Of a DNA stretch of 64,000 nucleotides, positions 27,001 to 41,300 are shown one piece after another (position 1 is the first letter of the stretch; each line of letters opens with the position of its first letter). The notes under the pieces were generated by a model. That model did no database searches. It saw only the letters and a program-made list of their open reading frames with translations, and was not told where the DNA came from. The position numbers were made by a program, and so were the translations under genes. The stretch is from positions 47,293,501 to 47,357,500 of the forward strand of contig NC_134370.1 of assembly GCF_035582795.1 (NCBI RefSeq), read 5' to 3'. Source of the stretch: Mycteria americana (taxonomy: Eukaryota; Chordata; Aves; Ciconiiformes; Ciconiidae).

Positions 27001-27260
27001 CCATGCTGTGGTAGGAAGCAGGGCATTAAGCCTACCTGGGCAAACTCTCCTCTCCTCACCAGAAGCTGTTAGCAGCTGGGAGACCCCAGGGGTGCGAGGG
27101 GAGGGCTCTCAGGCCCACGCAGCGGGGGGGCACCCAGCGCTGTGCTGGCCTCCCCAATGTAGCTCTCCCACGGTGTGGCCCACCAACGTTGCGATGCAGT
27201 CTTCTGAGGTATCAAGTGAGATTTATTTTTTTTTTTCAATAAAACATTGCACTGCTGCAT
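24028..27260 (+). other. CSNK1G1 3'UTR, with its end uncertain
   Basis: The stop codon at 24025-24027 is followed by a long non-coding stretch. AATAAA signals occur at 26895-26900 and 26906-26911, after an A-run that starts near 26879, and again at 27238-27243. The A-run could be genomic or a remnant of a retroposed tail. Transcripts probably end near 26930 or 27260. No conserved short RNA was recognised. Confidence 0.7.
26895..26911 (+). terminator. CSNK1G1: Candidate polyadenylation signals of CSNK1G1
   Basis: Two AATAAA hexamers lie 11 bp apart, about 2.9 kb after the CSNK1G1 stop codon. Another AATAAA at 27238-27243 is an alternative distal site. Confidence 0.6.
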
Positions 27261-28640
27261 TGTTCTCCATGAATAGACGTATTTATTACCTCTTCCTGAC
27301 AACATTGCTTGTATTTTCTTTTCCTTTGCTTCTGTTGGGCACTCTTTGTAGCCCTCCTTTCCTGTGAGAAGCTCTGAGCCCTCCTTTGACGGGACGATGC
27401 ACAGCATGGAATCTTACAGGACCTTCTCAACACTTTGTGCTTTACAGCCATGGACGGTTCAGCCCCACAGATCTTGGCCAAGACATAGTGGCACCCGTTT
27501 CTCTTCTCCTTGTGCCTGCACATTCCCATTTCAGGCATCATGGGTAGCAGAATGGCTGACCCATTGATTACTTGGAACACAAAGATGTGAACCACCCCAA
27601 AACATGCTGTGACATGGTCCCTGTGTCTCTGGAATAGCATCTACAGCTGCTGCTGTAGGTGTCAAGTGTGCCTTCCCCAAGTGGAAGGGCACTGTGTACA
27701 CCTGTTTGCTGGCCAGAGCACACCGAGGGGCTTTGGCTCCGGCCAAAGTAACCACCAGCCAAATCCCTCGGCACACGCCATGCTGGCAGCTGTGCCTGCG
27801 GAGGAAGGTGGCAATGACAAAGGCCCAACTGTTGCTGCCTTGAGTGCCGCCTTCCTCTGTGCCTCTGTCCACTTACCGGCATTTTGCGTAGACAGGAGAA
27901 GCACTGTGCCACTTCCGTGAAATCAGCTGCCAGGATCATGAGGTTTTCCAGCATGCAAATAGCTGGTGCTTATTTATTCTCAGTACAGAGAAAAGCATTA
28001 AAGGAGATGTCACCTATTAACATATTTTAGAAGCAGCTTTCACTGTATCTAGACAGGGAGAGCACCTGCAGCGCGACTCCCACTCTTAAAAACTGCTTCA
28101 TGCAGGGATCTTTGCTGGGAGAAAAAGAGCTTTTTCTCTTTCTGTTTCCCAGCCTTAAACATAATATTTTTAGCATGAACTTTCATTTCCTGTTCCCAAA
28201 AATTAGTCTTGGGTCACTTGTGCTCTGAGAAGGAAGAAAAACTTCAAGCTTTCTTTCCCTGGCCCTTGGAAACATGCATCTCCACCAGGCAGTTCCTTTA
28301 AAGGTTTGTATGCTCGGTGATTAACACTGACCAAGATCTATTTGAGTAGACATTAAAAAAAACCTCGGAATTCCCATGTATTCAACTAACTCCACTATTT
28401 GTGAACGACTGTGCCACGCTAGACATCTGCACCTGCAATACTGCAAACACTTCTTTGCGCTTTCAGCCTGGCCACATCTGATATTTAAAAGAAATTTGGG
28501 CCTCTGTGATGAAGACCGTTCTCTCTCACTCCTTTCTTTAGCTTTGTCACACAGCCGTGCCCGCTCTTCAGTCTTGCCCAGGAAAGAGGAGAGGGGGGCA
28601 AGTCCCAGCAGCCCCTCTCCACGTTTACCCTCGCCAGGGA
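27261..28640. other. Intergenic sequence between CSNK1G1 and PPIB
   Basis: No coding exon, RNA gene or mobile element was recognised here. Base composition rises toward the PPIB CpG island at its right end. A run of 12 G lies near 28669-28680, just past this stretch. Confidence 0.65.
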
Positions 28641-29241
28641 TGCCTCAGGACAAGGCTCCACCATTGCGGGGGGGGGGGGGCTGCACAAAGGGCTGCGGGC
28701 CCGGAGCGGCGAAAGGCCCTGGGGGCGCCGAGTTGTCATTTACTTTGACCATTTAATGCCCCCCCGCCCGCCTGGGGGCACGCGGTTGTCGCTGATTGTT
28801 CGTTTTACTGCCGAGGACACAAACCTCAGCTGCCCCCACTGCCTCCGCGCTTCTTCCCGCCCGTGGCGCGCGCCCTTCAGCACCCCAACGGCCAGAGCGC
28901 GTGCCTGCCCCTCACAGGGCGCCGGCCGCGCCCATTGGCCGACACGACTCCCGCGGCCCCGCCCCTCAGCCTCCCGCCCCCGCCCCGCCTCCTCTTCCGC
29001 GGTGGCCAATCAGCGCGCCGCCCCGCTCCTGATTGGCCGCGCCGCGGCTGCCGAGTGAGGGGCGACGTGGCAGCCGCCCGGCGGCTCGCGCCGGCACCGC
29101 CCCCGCCCGGCCGGAAGGTGCCTTCCCCCCCCGCGGCCGTTGGTCGCGCCCGGGCGGCTAGAGCGGGCGGGCGGGGAGCGCGGCGCCGCGCGGCGTGTAC
29201 CACTGCGCGGCGGGGGTGGGGGCCACGGCGGGCGGGGCCGG

Positions 29242-31165
<1,924 letters not shown>

Positions 31166-31430
31166 TCCACCCTCCTGGCTCTGTGACATGGCGTGGGGCA
31201 CTGCGCTCTGCAAGGGACCCAGCTGCAAAGGGCTGTGGGCCTGGGGCTGCCCTGCTCCCCCTCCATGCGTTTCCCTGTCGTCCTGGGGGGGGTGAGCAGC
31301 AGCAGAGCTGCTGTGCCCCCCGCTCCTGCTGCCTGGCCTCCCCCTTCACCCTGCCACCTTCCAGCTGGCCAGTGGGCAGGATGGGGCACTGGCTCCTCTT
31401 CCCATCACTTTTGTAAGAAGCACATGCACC

Positions 31431-31436
31431 AATAAA
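31431..31436 (+). terminator. PPIB: PPIB polyadenylation signal
   Basis: AATAAA lies 266 bp after the PPIB stop codon and is followed by a GT-rich tract (TGTGACCAATGTG). This gives a short 3'UTR of about 290 bp. Confidence 0.88.
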
Positions 31437-31628
31437 TGTGACCAATGTGTTTTTTAAGAGTCGCCTCTCTTCTGCTCTGAGAGGGGTGTGGATTGCTTAT
31501 GTATCCCTCAGCCCTCCAGCCCGCTTCTTTCATGTTTCATCAAGCCAAGAGCCACGCTGCAGTTGGCCCTGGCTTTGCTTTGCAGAATTACAGAGCACAG
31601 CAATCTTTTGCCAATCTAGCCCAAGTGA

Positions 31629-31634
31629 TTTATT
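31629..31634 (-). terminator. SNX22: SNX22 polyadenylation signal
   Basis: AATAAA on the minus strand lies about 295 bp beyond the SNX22 stop codon. It faces the PPIB signal only 193 bp away, so the two genes are tail-to-tail with almost no spacer. Confidence 0.8.
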
Positions 31635-31926
31635 GCACTGAAGTCCGGATGCTAAGGGCTTTTCCAGCATGGTTCAGGGTCCAAAGACTTCTACTGCAAC
31701 CCCAAAATGTCAGGGCAGAAGGCAGAGCTCTTCCAAAGAAGGCACTTTGGATGGCAGTGGGAGAGCAGCGCTGGCCTGGAGAGCAGCTGTGGCTCCCACT
31801 GTACCCCTTGGCTTCTCCCACCCAGTTTTCCTGCCCCATTCCAGCAGGGAGGAGTTATTTTTGCCACAGGGATCCTTTCCGCTGCCTTACCAGTCACCAC
31901 TGTGGCCCTGGGTGCTGGGTGGGTGC

Positions 31927-34261
31927 TCAGGAGCCTGGCAGGCTGGGGGCTTGGGGTGCTGCCTGGCTGGGGGTGCAGCACAGGGGGATGTAGAGGCCCT
32001 GCAGCACCCCACTGAGGATGGTGTTGGGGAGCAGGTCTGCAAGGAAAGGGGGGAGCTGGAGCAGCTTTGTTTCCCTCCCAGGCCCCATTTAAGGAAAAAG
32101 ATGTTTTGGGGGCCCAAAAGAGCTTTTCCCCTTGGAGGCTTGGGGGACCTGCACCCGTGGTCACACTTCTTACCGGTGTCTGGTGGCTGCACATAGGGAT
32201 CGGTGCAGAAGCCAACAACAGGCCGCTGGGAGGGCAGATGGCCGGTGCTGCTATGGGAGAGGGGATGTCAGCGCCTGGTGAAGGGTCCCACTTTCACCCT
32301 GAGTGACTTGGCCACATGCCAGCCCCCTGCCTGTCCCCATCATCCTGAACCCTGTGTCTTGGGTTGCTTAACATGGGTGAGAGGGAAGATCCCAGCACCA
32401 TGGGGGATAAACCAAGTGCAGGCAGAGCTCAACAGCACTGTCCACTGCTCATCTACTCACGGGGGACTGCTCGCCTTGGGGTCCTGCTGGCAACGCCGCA
32501 CCTTCAGGAAGTCCAGAACGTCCTGGGGCAGCTCCTCGTTGTGGTATAGGACACCCTGCCATGCACCCAGGGCAGGGGTCAGCACCCAAAAAACAAAGAG
32601 CCCCCAAAAGCCACTGCCTGCCAGCACCCTACCTGGATGTAAAGCTCCAGGCCCTGCCGGCGCTGCTCCAGCACTTTGGGCATCCAGTTGGGGACACGGC
32701 GGGGGGGGAAGTCAGGGACCTTACATGTCTTCTTGATCTAGGTTAGAGCATGGGAGGACACTATGGCAGCATGGACCATGGAGGACGAGGCTGGTCCTCC
32801 CTGCTCCAGGGAGCTGGTGTCTCCTCCCCCTGTCCCCCTGTGGTGCCAGGGTCTCACCCGCTTGTGCAGTGCCTGGAATTCGCTGTAGCGCTTTGCCACC
32901 GTGTGCCGCCGGCCATTGCACAGCACCTCCACCCTGAACACCTGCGCCGTGGGTCAGCTACTACAGCCTCCATCGTCATCCTCATCATCCTCCCAGGGGA
33001 GGCAGGGGCCTCCAACACCACCACCACCACCACCCCAGTCCCCCCGTCCCGTTCCCCCCCCACCCCCAGTCTCCCTTCCCCAAGGCAGGGATAGTCATAG
33101 ACCTCCACCCCTCCATACCTCCCCCCTGCCCCAAGGTAGCAGTGCGTTATCATTGTCCCCCAGCAGGGACCCCTGGGAGCAGTATGGTCACCCCCCCCCC
33201 CAGACCAGGTTCTACCCCACCTCCCCCACCCCCTCACCCCCCCCCATTTCCCAGGGCCAGTGGGGATCCCCCAGACCAGAAGCACCCCCACCCCCACCAC
33301 ACATGCCCCCCGCGTGTCCCCTTCAAGGGCAGATGGTCCGTCAGTCGTGTCACTCCCCCGCCCCGCGCAGGGCCCCATGGGGACAGTTAGGGATTTTCAC
33401 TCCCCAGGGCAGAGAGTCCCATCTGCTCCTGTCTCCCCCCACCACCACCCCCCCGAGGCAGGTGAGATCTCTGGGAGCAGGCAGGAACCCTGGGACAGAC
33501 GGAACCCCAGAGCTGTGGAGGGCAGGCAGAGCCCTCCAACCCCTGGGGCAGGTGGGGACAACCCCAGAGCATGCAGGGACCCTTAGGGACAGGCAGGGAC
33601 CTCCACTCATCCCCGGGGCAGAGAGGACCCTCCACCCCCTACAGTTAGAGGGGACACTGGGGCCAGGGAACCCCCTCTTTCAAGGGCAGATAGTGCCCCC
33701 GGCAGACACCCAGGGCAGGCAGAGACCTCCACCCCCTGGGGCATGTGGGGACACCTCCAGGGGACACTTGGGGACCTCCAACCCCTGGTGCAGAGGGAGA
33801 CACAACCCTTCGGGGCAGGTAGGGTCCTCGGGGAAGTTGGGGACCTCCAATCCCCAGGGCAGACAGGGACCCTGTACCCACGGGTGCCAGAGGGGACCCC
33901 CGGGCCAGGGACACCCTCCCTTTCAAAGGTAGAGGGTCTGTCCCCCGGGAGGGAACACCACCGGCAGGGACCCTTGGGGACAGGCAGGAACCTCCACTCC
34001 CAGGGCATGTGGGGACCCCCCGGGGACACTTGGGGACCTCCAGTCCCCGGGGCAGAGGGAGACAACCCCCATCCACCCTCCCTGGGCAGGCGGGGACCCC
34101 CTGGGGACAGCCAAACCTCCCCCCCCTGCAGCAAGAGGGACCTCCCCCCGCTCCAGGGACACCCCCCCCCATCGCCCGAAGGCGCCCCTCACCGTGTGCG
34201 CCTTGTCGGGGCTGCGCGCCGCCGCCTGGGGCTCCGCTGCCGGGATGGAGACGGCGATCAT
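31927..34261 (-). CDS. SNX22: Sorting nexin 22 (PX-domain only)
   Basis: This is a small phosphoinositide-binding sorting nexin of endosomal membranes. Coding exons in transcript order are 34193-34261, 32858-32941, 32633-32737, 32461-32555, 32174-32250 and 31927-32036. All have GT-AG borders, phases fit, and they encode 179 aa (human 193). The PX domain spans roughly residues 1-115, with [15 protein letters not shown], the basic KRYSEF motif, the VPDFP loop, and [14 protein letters not shown]. The tail shows FCTDPYV and GVLQGLY, both conserved in the human protein. There is no BAR domain. The start is the first ATG of the short GC-rich first exon, [11 protein letters not shown], like human MLEVHIPSVGPE. 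It lies downstream of SNX1 on the same strand. Confidence 0.93.
32942..34192 (-). other. SNX22 intron 1, largely a C/G-rich tandem repeat
   Basis: The intron separates the 69-nt first coding exon from the exon at 32858-32941. Its left part (about 33000-33300) is C-rich low-complexity sequence and its right part is the minisatellite described separately. No exon was recognised. Confidence 0.8.
33400..34130. repeat. Diverged GC-rich minisatellite in SNX22 intron 1
   Basis: Short units of the type CCCCTGGGGCAGGTGGGGAC and GGGACCTCCA recur many times with substitutions and length changes. Larger blocks are also duplicated. The stretch around 33741 (GCATGTGGGGAC, then GGGGACACTTGGGGACCTCC) recurs near 34005, about 264 bp later, and GGGCCAGGGA near 33661 recurs near 33902. 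Long open frames across it are a by-product of biased composition. Confidence 0.88.
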
Positions 34262-34360
34262 CGCCCGCCGCCGCTGCTGCCCGGGGCCGCAGGGGGGAGC
34301 GGGGGCGGCCGCGGGGCTTTGCGCCGCCGTAACCGCCCGCAGGCTCCGGGGAATGGCTCC
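34150..34360 (-). promoter_or_regulatory. SNX22: Small CpG-rich promoter region of SNX22
   Basis: A CpG-dense patch surrounds the first coding exon of SNX22. The whole promoter must fit in the roughly 720 bp between this exon and the SNX1 polyadenylation signal. No TATA box was seen. Confidence 0.55.
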
Positions 34361-34361
34361 G

Positions 34362-34980
34362 GGCCAGCCACGGCCCCTGGGCACCCACAGGGATGACACA
34401 GGGGACCCCCAAAGCCAGCCCAAGAGTACCCCAAGGAAGGGTCCTGCAGCCCCAAGTTCCAAATCCAGCACACTCGGGGGGGTTTTTTGGAGCCTGGAGG
34501 TACCACAGGGATCCTGCTTGACAGGGACAAGGGGAAAGGAAACTGGGAAGTCAGCACAAGCTGCCTTTTCCTTTTTTTAAGGCAGAAGAAGGGGTATCGG
34601 TTTTGACAAAATCCACAACTGGGGTCCTGGGAGGGTTTGAAGGAGCAGAGCTGCCCCTTAGCCATAGGGGAAAGGAGCACCACAGCCCCCAAAGGCTTCA
34701 CACTGGCTTCTTGGGTTCCAGGTACCCCCACAAACCCCACTGAGTAGGGCCCCTACACAGCCCCACTGAGCTCAGATCCTAAAAACAGCTGCACCAGGCT
34801 CATGCTCAGAGCAGGGCACAAAGCCAAAGCTTAATCAGGAGCCAGGACAGGTGGCTGGGGCAGTACCCAAGGTCACCCATGTCCCAGTCACAACAAGGCA
34901 GGAGGCGCCGCTGCCTCCCTCAGCATCTGCAGGATGGGGCCCCTACCCCTCCCCACCCCAGCCCATGAACAGACAGAGCC
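34362..34980. other. Spacer between SNX22 and SNX1
   Basis: About 0.6 kb of sequence lies between the SNX22 first exon and the SNX1 transcript end. I recognise nothing specific in it; it probably includes the SNX22 5'UTR and promoter. Confidence 0.6.
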
Positions 34981-34999
34981 TGTTTGCCCTGATAGAAGT

Positions 35000-35005
35000 T
35001 TTATT
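35000..35005 (-). terminator. SNX1: SNX1 polyadenylation signal
   Basis: AATAAA on the minus strand lies about 335 bp beyond the SNX1 stop codon. The 3'UTR is AT-rich and includes an A-run near 35290-35304. Confidence 0.75.
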
Positions 35006-35339
35006 ACAGAATTTTAATAGCACTGCAGGAGTAAGATAGTCATTAGAGCCCTAAAACCCAGCCTGAAAAATATACATTTTACATATATCTTTAACCCCCT
35101 GCTGCAGGTCTGGTCTTAAAGGAGGAAACATTTCTCTTCAGTAAGAAAATATATGTTGCTAAATGAAAAATATACAGTTAGAAGAGTTACTGGCTTGCAA
35201 GCTGTGTGTCCAGGGGTTAAACCTCTACCAGCTCCAGAATGTTTAACTAGGGTTCATTCATGTGTAAAAGAGGAAGAGGTATAGTGTATATAAAAAAAAA
35301 AAAAGGCAAAGTTCAGGTACTCTCATTTGCTCAGTCCAA

Positions 35340-38300
35340 TTAAGAAATGGCCTTGGCTTCGGGTAGGAATGCTTCCCAGTACTTCACCAGCTGCAGAGAA
35401 GAGAGAGGGAGAGAGTAAGGAGCCTGCAGGCACTTTGCCAGCACAGTTCAAGCCCAGAGCAAGTAGAGAAGTATTTTGGGGGGGGCAGAAACCCCTCCAC
35501 AGGGCACACAGGTCCCGTCCCCCCCCCCAAAAGGCATCAAGGGGGATGCAATGCTTATATTTTGTCCTGCTCCAGCCTGTGGGGGTTCCTCCCTCCCCCC
35601 ATGTAGGGAGCAGGACGTACCCACTGTGGGGATTCACACTTGAGCAGCGTGCAAACTCGCACTGCTGAGCTTTGAGAGGTAAAACCATGGCAGGGGCTGG
35701 GGCTACTCACCTGTTGCTGAGAGTTTAATAACGTCTCAAGGTATTTAGTGACATGGTTTCTGAAGTCCTTGGATTTCTCTTTCTGCAAGAGATGGGTGCA
35801 AGAGTGAGTACAAGGCTGAATGCACCACCACAACCCTCTAACTTTTGAGGGGGGGGAAGGACAAACCACCAGGATTTTCCTGTTCCTCCTGGGGCTCTGT
35901 TGGACAATCTCAGCTGCCCACATGAAGCAAGCAGTATGAGAGCAGGAGATGCTGAGGATGAAGCTCACCTCTGGCCACAGCCTGATGGCTCAGAGGATCT
36001 TTGCCCACCCAGCCTCATTTTGATGGATACGCTTCTCTGCATAGAAGCCCCCCTCTTAGCCAAAAGACATCAGCTCTGCCCACGGTAGCAATGCCCCAAC
36101 TCACATGTGTCCAGATTTACAAATATTGCCAACCACTGTACTGGGAGCAGGGTCAGGAGCCAAGGTGACCCTTGGCTAGCCCAGGCTAGCTCAGCCAAGG
36201 CACATAGAGGCCAACAAGCTAGGGGGTTGCATGCCGAGGGCTGGGCCAAACATACCTCAAATCGTATCACTTCCTTGCGGATGACGGCAGAAATCCGTTC
36301 AAAGTCCCTTTCGTACTGTGTCACACGAGACTCCCACTGCAGAGAGAGGAAGCGTGCTGTTTCCAAGGGAGGGGAGGTGAAGAAGCTCTCGCTCCCCTCT
36401 CCAAGCAGTTTCACAGCCACGACTGTCCACATGAGATGAGCTGCTGGAGCAAAGCCTGGCATTTCTGCTCGTTGCCACCATGGCAAGCTGCATCCCCTGC
36501 TTGCTGCAAGCTGAGCAAGGAAGCCACAGGAGGTGGGACAGCAAGCAGCCCCTCCTGCAGCTTCTGTGGCTTCCTGCGGGGCATGCTTGAGGCTGGCTTA
36601 TCCCTTGATGCAAGCTTGGCCACAGATGCCTGTCCCTTCAGCTCAAAAGGTCCCTTTCTTACTGCCCAGCAGCACAGCACGGAGGTTAGGAGCTGAGCAG
36701 AGACCCCGGCAACTTCTCACCCCCTACCTCAGAGATCTCCTCTTTGGCCTGCTGCAGCTTGTCAGGTTTGTTGGCCCAGAGCAGCCTGGCCTCCATCTCC
36801 CTCTTCTTCTGCAGCATGGTCTGGGCATCCTGCCATCGCTGCCAGGTCTTCATGCGCTGGTCAAAGGCTCCCTGAAAGGAAGGAGCCGAGACTGAGCTCT
36901 GCTCTGCCTTGGCTACCACACCAGTAGCAGCAGGCAGCTGCAAGGAGCTCTGCTGACAGTGGCAACCACACCTTTAGCAAGGGGGACATCAGCTAACAGC
37001 AGAGCTGCTTTATCAGTCAGGTCCTGAACACATCTCAGTGTAACCAAAGCTGACCCAGAACATGGACTTGCTCTACTAGCAAAGGAGCCCAGGTGCAACA
37101 TCAACCAACTCACACAGCTTTGAGACCTTCGTCCCTACAGGGCTAGCAGCACAGGATTTGCCCACCTGGCTCTATGGTTTGGCAGGAGAGAGTCACTGGA
37201 AAAGCCCCAGCTACGCACGCAGTTCAGCACAGGTCTGGACAGGCCCCAGGCTACCTACTGAACTGGCAGCATCCCAAGCATGACATCTAGCCCGTCCCCA
37301 AGCTCTGCTGCCTTCCCGTTTCAGTCCTGCCATTGAGAGCAGCCAGTACAAGGAGCTACCCTTGCCTGTCCCACACTGGATCTCCACCACAAGCTCCTGC
37401 AGAGGTAAGTGCTCACATGTTTTTAGCAGGCCTGCAAATCACCAGCCCAAGCAAGGAAGACCCATTAGACTTCTGAATGGATCCAGCCAGATCGTGGGGA
37501 AGAGATAGAAAAGCAGAAAGTGGTGTCTGATAGCCTGGTCAGAAGGACAGAGCAGCCAAGAGACAGGTGAAGTCCGAGGCAACGCTAGGGCTCCTTACCA
37601 GAACATCCCAGATAAGTCTTATTACCTCCAGCACTATCAGAGATCTTGGTCCTGCTCTGGAGCACAGACCACACCTCCCAGTACAGACTGGCAGACCAAG
37701 GAGGCTTGTGCATACTCACTAGGCTGTGTTCTGGCCTCTGTAGCCTCCAGAAACAGCTGCTCAGAGACAGGACAAGTTTGGGGCAGGAATGAGTCAGCCT
37801 GCTAGACTTGCAGCTCACTTGGGACTGGTTTCTTTCAGCCTCCAGCAAGGCCAGTGCACCAGGCAGGCTGCGTGGACTTGACGACTCAAGCTCTTCCCAA
37901 GCAGGCGCTTGGCAGATCTATTTGCAACACCCAGATCACGGGTTACCTGCTCACAGACTCCGTGGTAGACACAGCCTTCACCTCTGGAAGGGTTGAGGCC
38001 ACCTACAAGCCATGAACTTGCTCCACATCCCTGCTGGAGAAGAGCAGCACAGCCAGCCCTCGCTTACCCTACTTTAGATCTAGCCACTCCAACATGTGCA
38101 CAACTGGACAAGCAGCAAGTTCACCCTCTGCCTGGAGAGGTCAGAGGCACACCATGCCCTGTGCTTGAATTCAGAAGGTGTGCCTCCTGGCACACCTAAG
38201 CCTACGATCGGTGCTAGGACCAGCAGCATAGGCTAGAGCTTGCCCCAAGGAGTGCTTACCCTTACAACTGAGAGGAGGCGGATGTAGTCTCCCAGGAGCT

Positions 38301-41300
38301 CGGCCAGGAGGAAGAAGTCATTGTTAGCCTGTTCCTGGTGCAGCTGTTCAATCTTCTCTTCCACCTCAGCCAGCTGGGACAGCGCCCGGGACAGGGCTGT
38401 GTTGTCCTCCGAGCTCCCCAGCATGGCCAGACTCTTTGCAAACTGGGCTGTATTCAATGCTAGCTCTAGTGAACGGAACAAGAGAGTCAACCGATGGGCC
38501 TCGCTACACCAGGTGCTCTGCAAGTAAAGCCCCAGCCTAGAGTTCAGCCCAAGGAGCTGCTTTTCTGTAGCCCCAGGAGACGTCAGCTGGAAGACCCAGC
38601 ACTGTTTCAGTCAGAGCTGGCAGCTTCTGCAGCATGGCAGGAGGAGGGCTAGGCAACTCCAACCAGGGAGGAGAAGGGAAGCAGCAGAGTGGGAGGACAG
38701 GCACAGCTTTGCAGAAGTCAGCCAAAACATGCAGAGGAAGAAAAATCATCCCTGCTCCCTGCCAGAGGACAGCTCAGAATTAGTAATAAGAACAGCTCTG
38801 CGCAGGTTTGCTACGGCAGCCTTCATCCAGCAGGACACTGGTTCACTTCAATACCATCATCCTAAGCTTGTAGGGCTGGACAGAAGAGGTGGGATTACTG
38901 TTTTACTTCTGTCTCCCATGATGAAGAGACCGAGAGTCCTTTATAGTAAGGAAGCACTGTCATATCTTCTCAGAAGCACCTCCTAGGACACCTGCGCGCC
39001 AGTGACCTCCAGTCAGGCACCGCACAAAGCTCAACTGTTACACGTCAAGCTACAGAGCAAGCGGTACCGAGCTTGTTACCTTTCCTGTGGTTCACTAGCG
39101 TTTCGACAACAGCATGCAACTTCCGTAGCCGCTGGTCCTCGCATTCCACCTCCTGCAGCTTCTCCTCGAACCACTGAAATGGGAAACCCAGAGCTGATTC
39201 CCACAGACGGTATTGCTGCAGGGCCACGGGGCTTTCCTTGCATCTCACATCCAAAGCTTGAGCTGGGGAGAGCACACAGCTCCAGAGCGAGGACAAGGAC
39301 AGCTCAGGGATGTCCAAATACTTACTATGTCCGATTCATTCATCTTGATGGTCATTTTACTGACAGCATCTGTAGCTTTGTTGAACATCTTCAGTATTCC
39401 TGCTCCACTCAGGGTCTGGGTGCCTACTGCTCTTGGTAGCTATAAAGAAATAGAAAAGTTTGCTTTGCCAGGAGATAAAAGCAGCTCGGAGAGCAGCCAC
39501 CACAGTGGCATCATTCTCCCATGTCAGTTCATTGACAGCAGGTTTTCTGCTCACAGCTACTGCAAAGCATTAACCAGACACCACCCGACCGGTGGCATAG
39601 CCTGTACAATATTTCAAATAACAGGACTGGAGTAGTTTTCAAACAAATGAGGAGTTCCTAAACCTTACACTGTATCTGTGTCTACCTGTTCTACTTGGCT
39701 GAGGTAACAGACATCTGCAAGAACCAGCCACACTACTTTAATCCCCGAACGGAGGGCTGCCCAAGCTGCCACAGGTCACACAGGCATGTAGAAGTGCTTC
39801 AGAGCATCTCTCCAAAAGCCAGCAACAGTTTCCACTGCTGGGGGACACTAGAGTAGAGCAGTGCCTTGATGCTGGGAAATACTCCACATCAGCCACATTA
39901 TTTTCCAGACAGAGCTGCATCTGCTCAGGAGCAAAGTGAGGTGTTTCCATGATGTCTGCTCCTACATCAGAACCCTCCAGCACAGCATTAGTGCTGGAAT
40001 CACTCAGGCTAGGGTTTTCCCAGGGCTCAGCCTCTTTAAGACCGACTTCTCCACATCAGGTGCACAATTGGGCATGGTCACGCTCTCCTTGGAGGAGCAG
40101 GGACCATATTGGCCAGCTCTCCCTTAACATCTGAGCATCAGGCCAAGCCAGCACTGGACCCCCCTTGCTTCCAAACAGTGGGCTATGCTCCTGTCACAAT
40201 TTCAGACAACAAAGACTACCCACGCTCTCAATGTGTGCTCCACCATGATGTAAGCAAGCTAGGCCAGAGCTCGTTATGACTGTACAGTGCTTAGACAAGC
40301 ACTGACACACAGAAGAGTGTCCTGTTCTTGTCATCACTGGTTAAGAGCTCTTTACAGGGTTCTGCTGCTTCTTGCTGAGCTTTGAAGCATCACGCCTCTT
40401 TAACTGCTTGTGTATCGTTTCCTTCTGTACTTCCAAGGTACTTGTAGCTACATTACTCCACGCTACTGACCTCCTCCTTTTCCAAGAACTCCCTGACATC
40501 TGGGTCCTGCAACATTGTTGGATGGCTGACCACTCTCTGTAGGTACCTGAGGAGAGGAATGCACCAAGAGTTACTTCGGTTGTAGCAAACCTGGCTCTGA
40601 GCCATCACAGTGAGCTTGCAGCATGCTTGTTATTTACTCTGAAATGGCAGTTCAGTAGCTGGAAGTCAGGCCCAACAAGCTGTTCTCATCCACCCACCTA
40701 CCTCCCTGTGGACTCTAGTGAGACCAGACTGAAAGACCAGACCTTTGATTAATACTTGCTACAGTATTAATTACTACACCAAGTGATCAAGATCCAGATT
40801 TATATCTTGAACAATGACACTTTTAACAGATCTTTTGGAGTCTGAAGCTGGAGGGGGATCAGCATCCTGGTGCTAACTACAACGGTCAACACAGGTGGCA
40901 GAGCAAAGGCCAGCTGTGGCTGTGTAGTTAGGGTGCAAGTTAGACAGAGATCGAGTTGTTTCTCACCTGATCTGCACTGTTTGTACCATTACTTAAAATC
41001 CATATTTTTGGGCTCCTGAGACAGCTCAGTTCTCTCCCTGCTGTGTCAGTGGAATTTGGCCAGATTTGGACCAAACACCACCAGAGACTTTTAAAGCAGG
41101 AGATTGTTTTACAGAGTCAAAGCAACTCTCTGTAGTTGCAACTCTTTGGCAGCCTCCAGGTTTGCTGCAAACCTAGAAGCAGACGGCTTTTCCCATGTAG
41201 GGAGGAGAGTGCAGCCATTCTGACCTTTCAGAGGTCCCTTGCTTGGTTCAGGCACAAGGGGATAGCTGTTGGGGTCTGTACCTCTCTAGAGCAGCCCGTC

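Noticed and set aside
32901-33932. Open frame of 343 codons on the + strand, rich in Pro
   Set aside because: It runs antisense through SNX22 exon 2 and the C/G-rich minisatellite of intron 1. Biased composition removes stop codons, and the product is low-complexity with no family resemblance.
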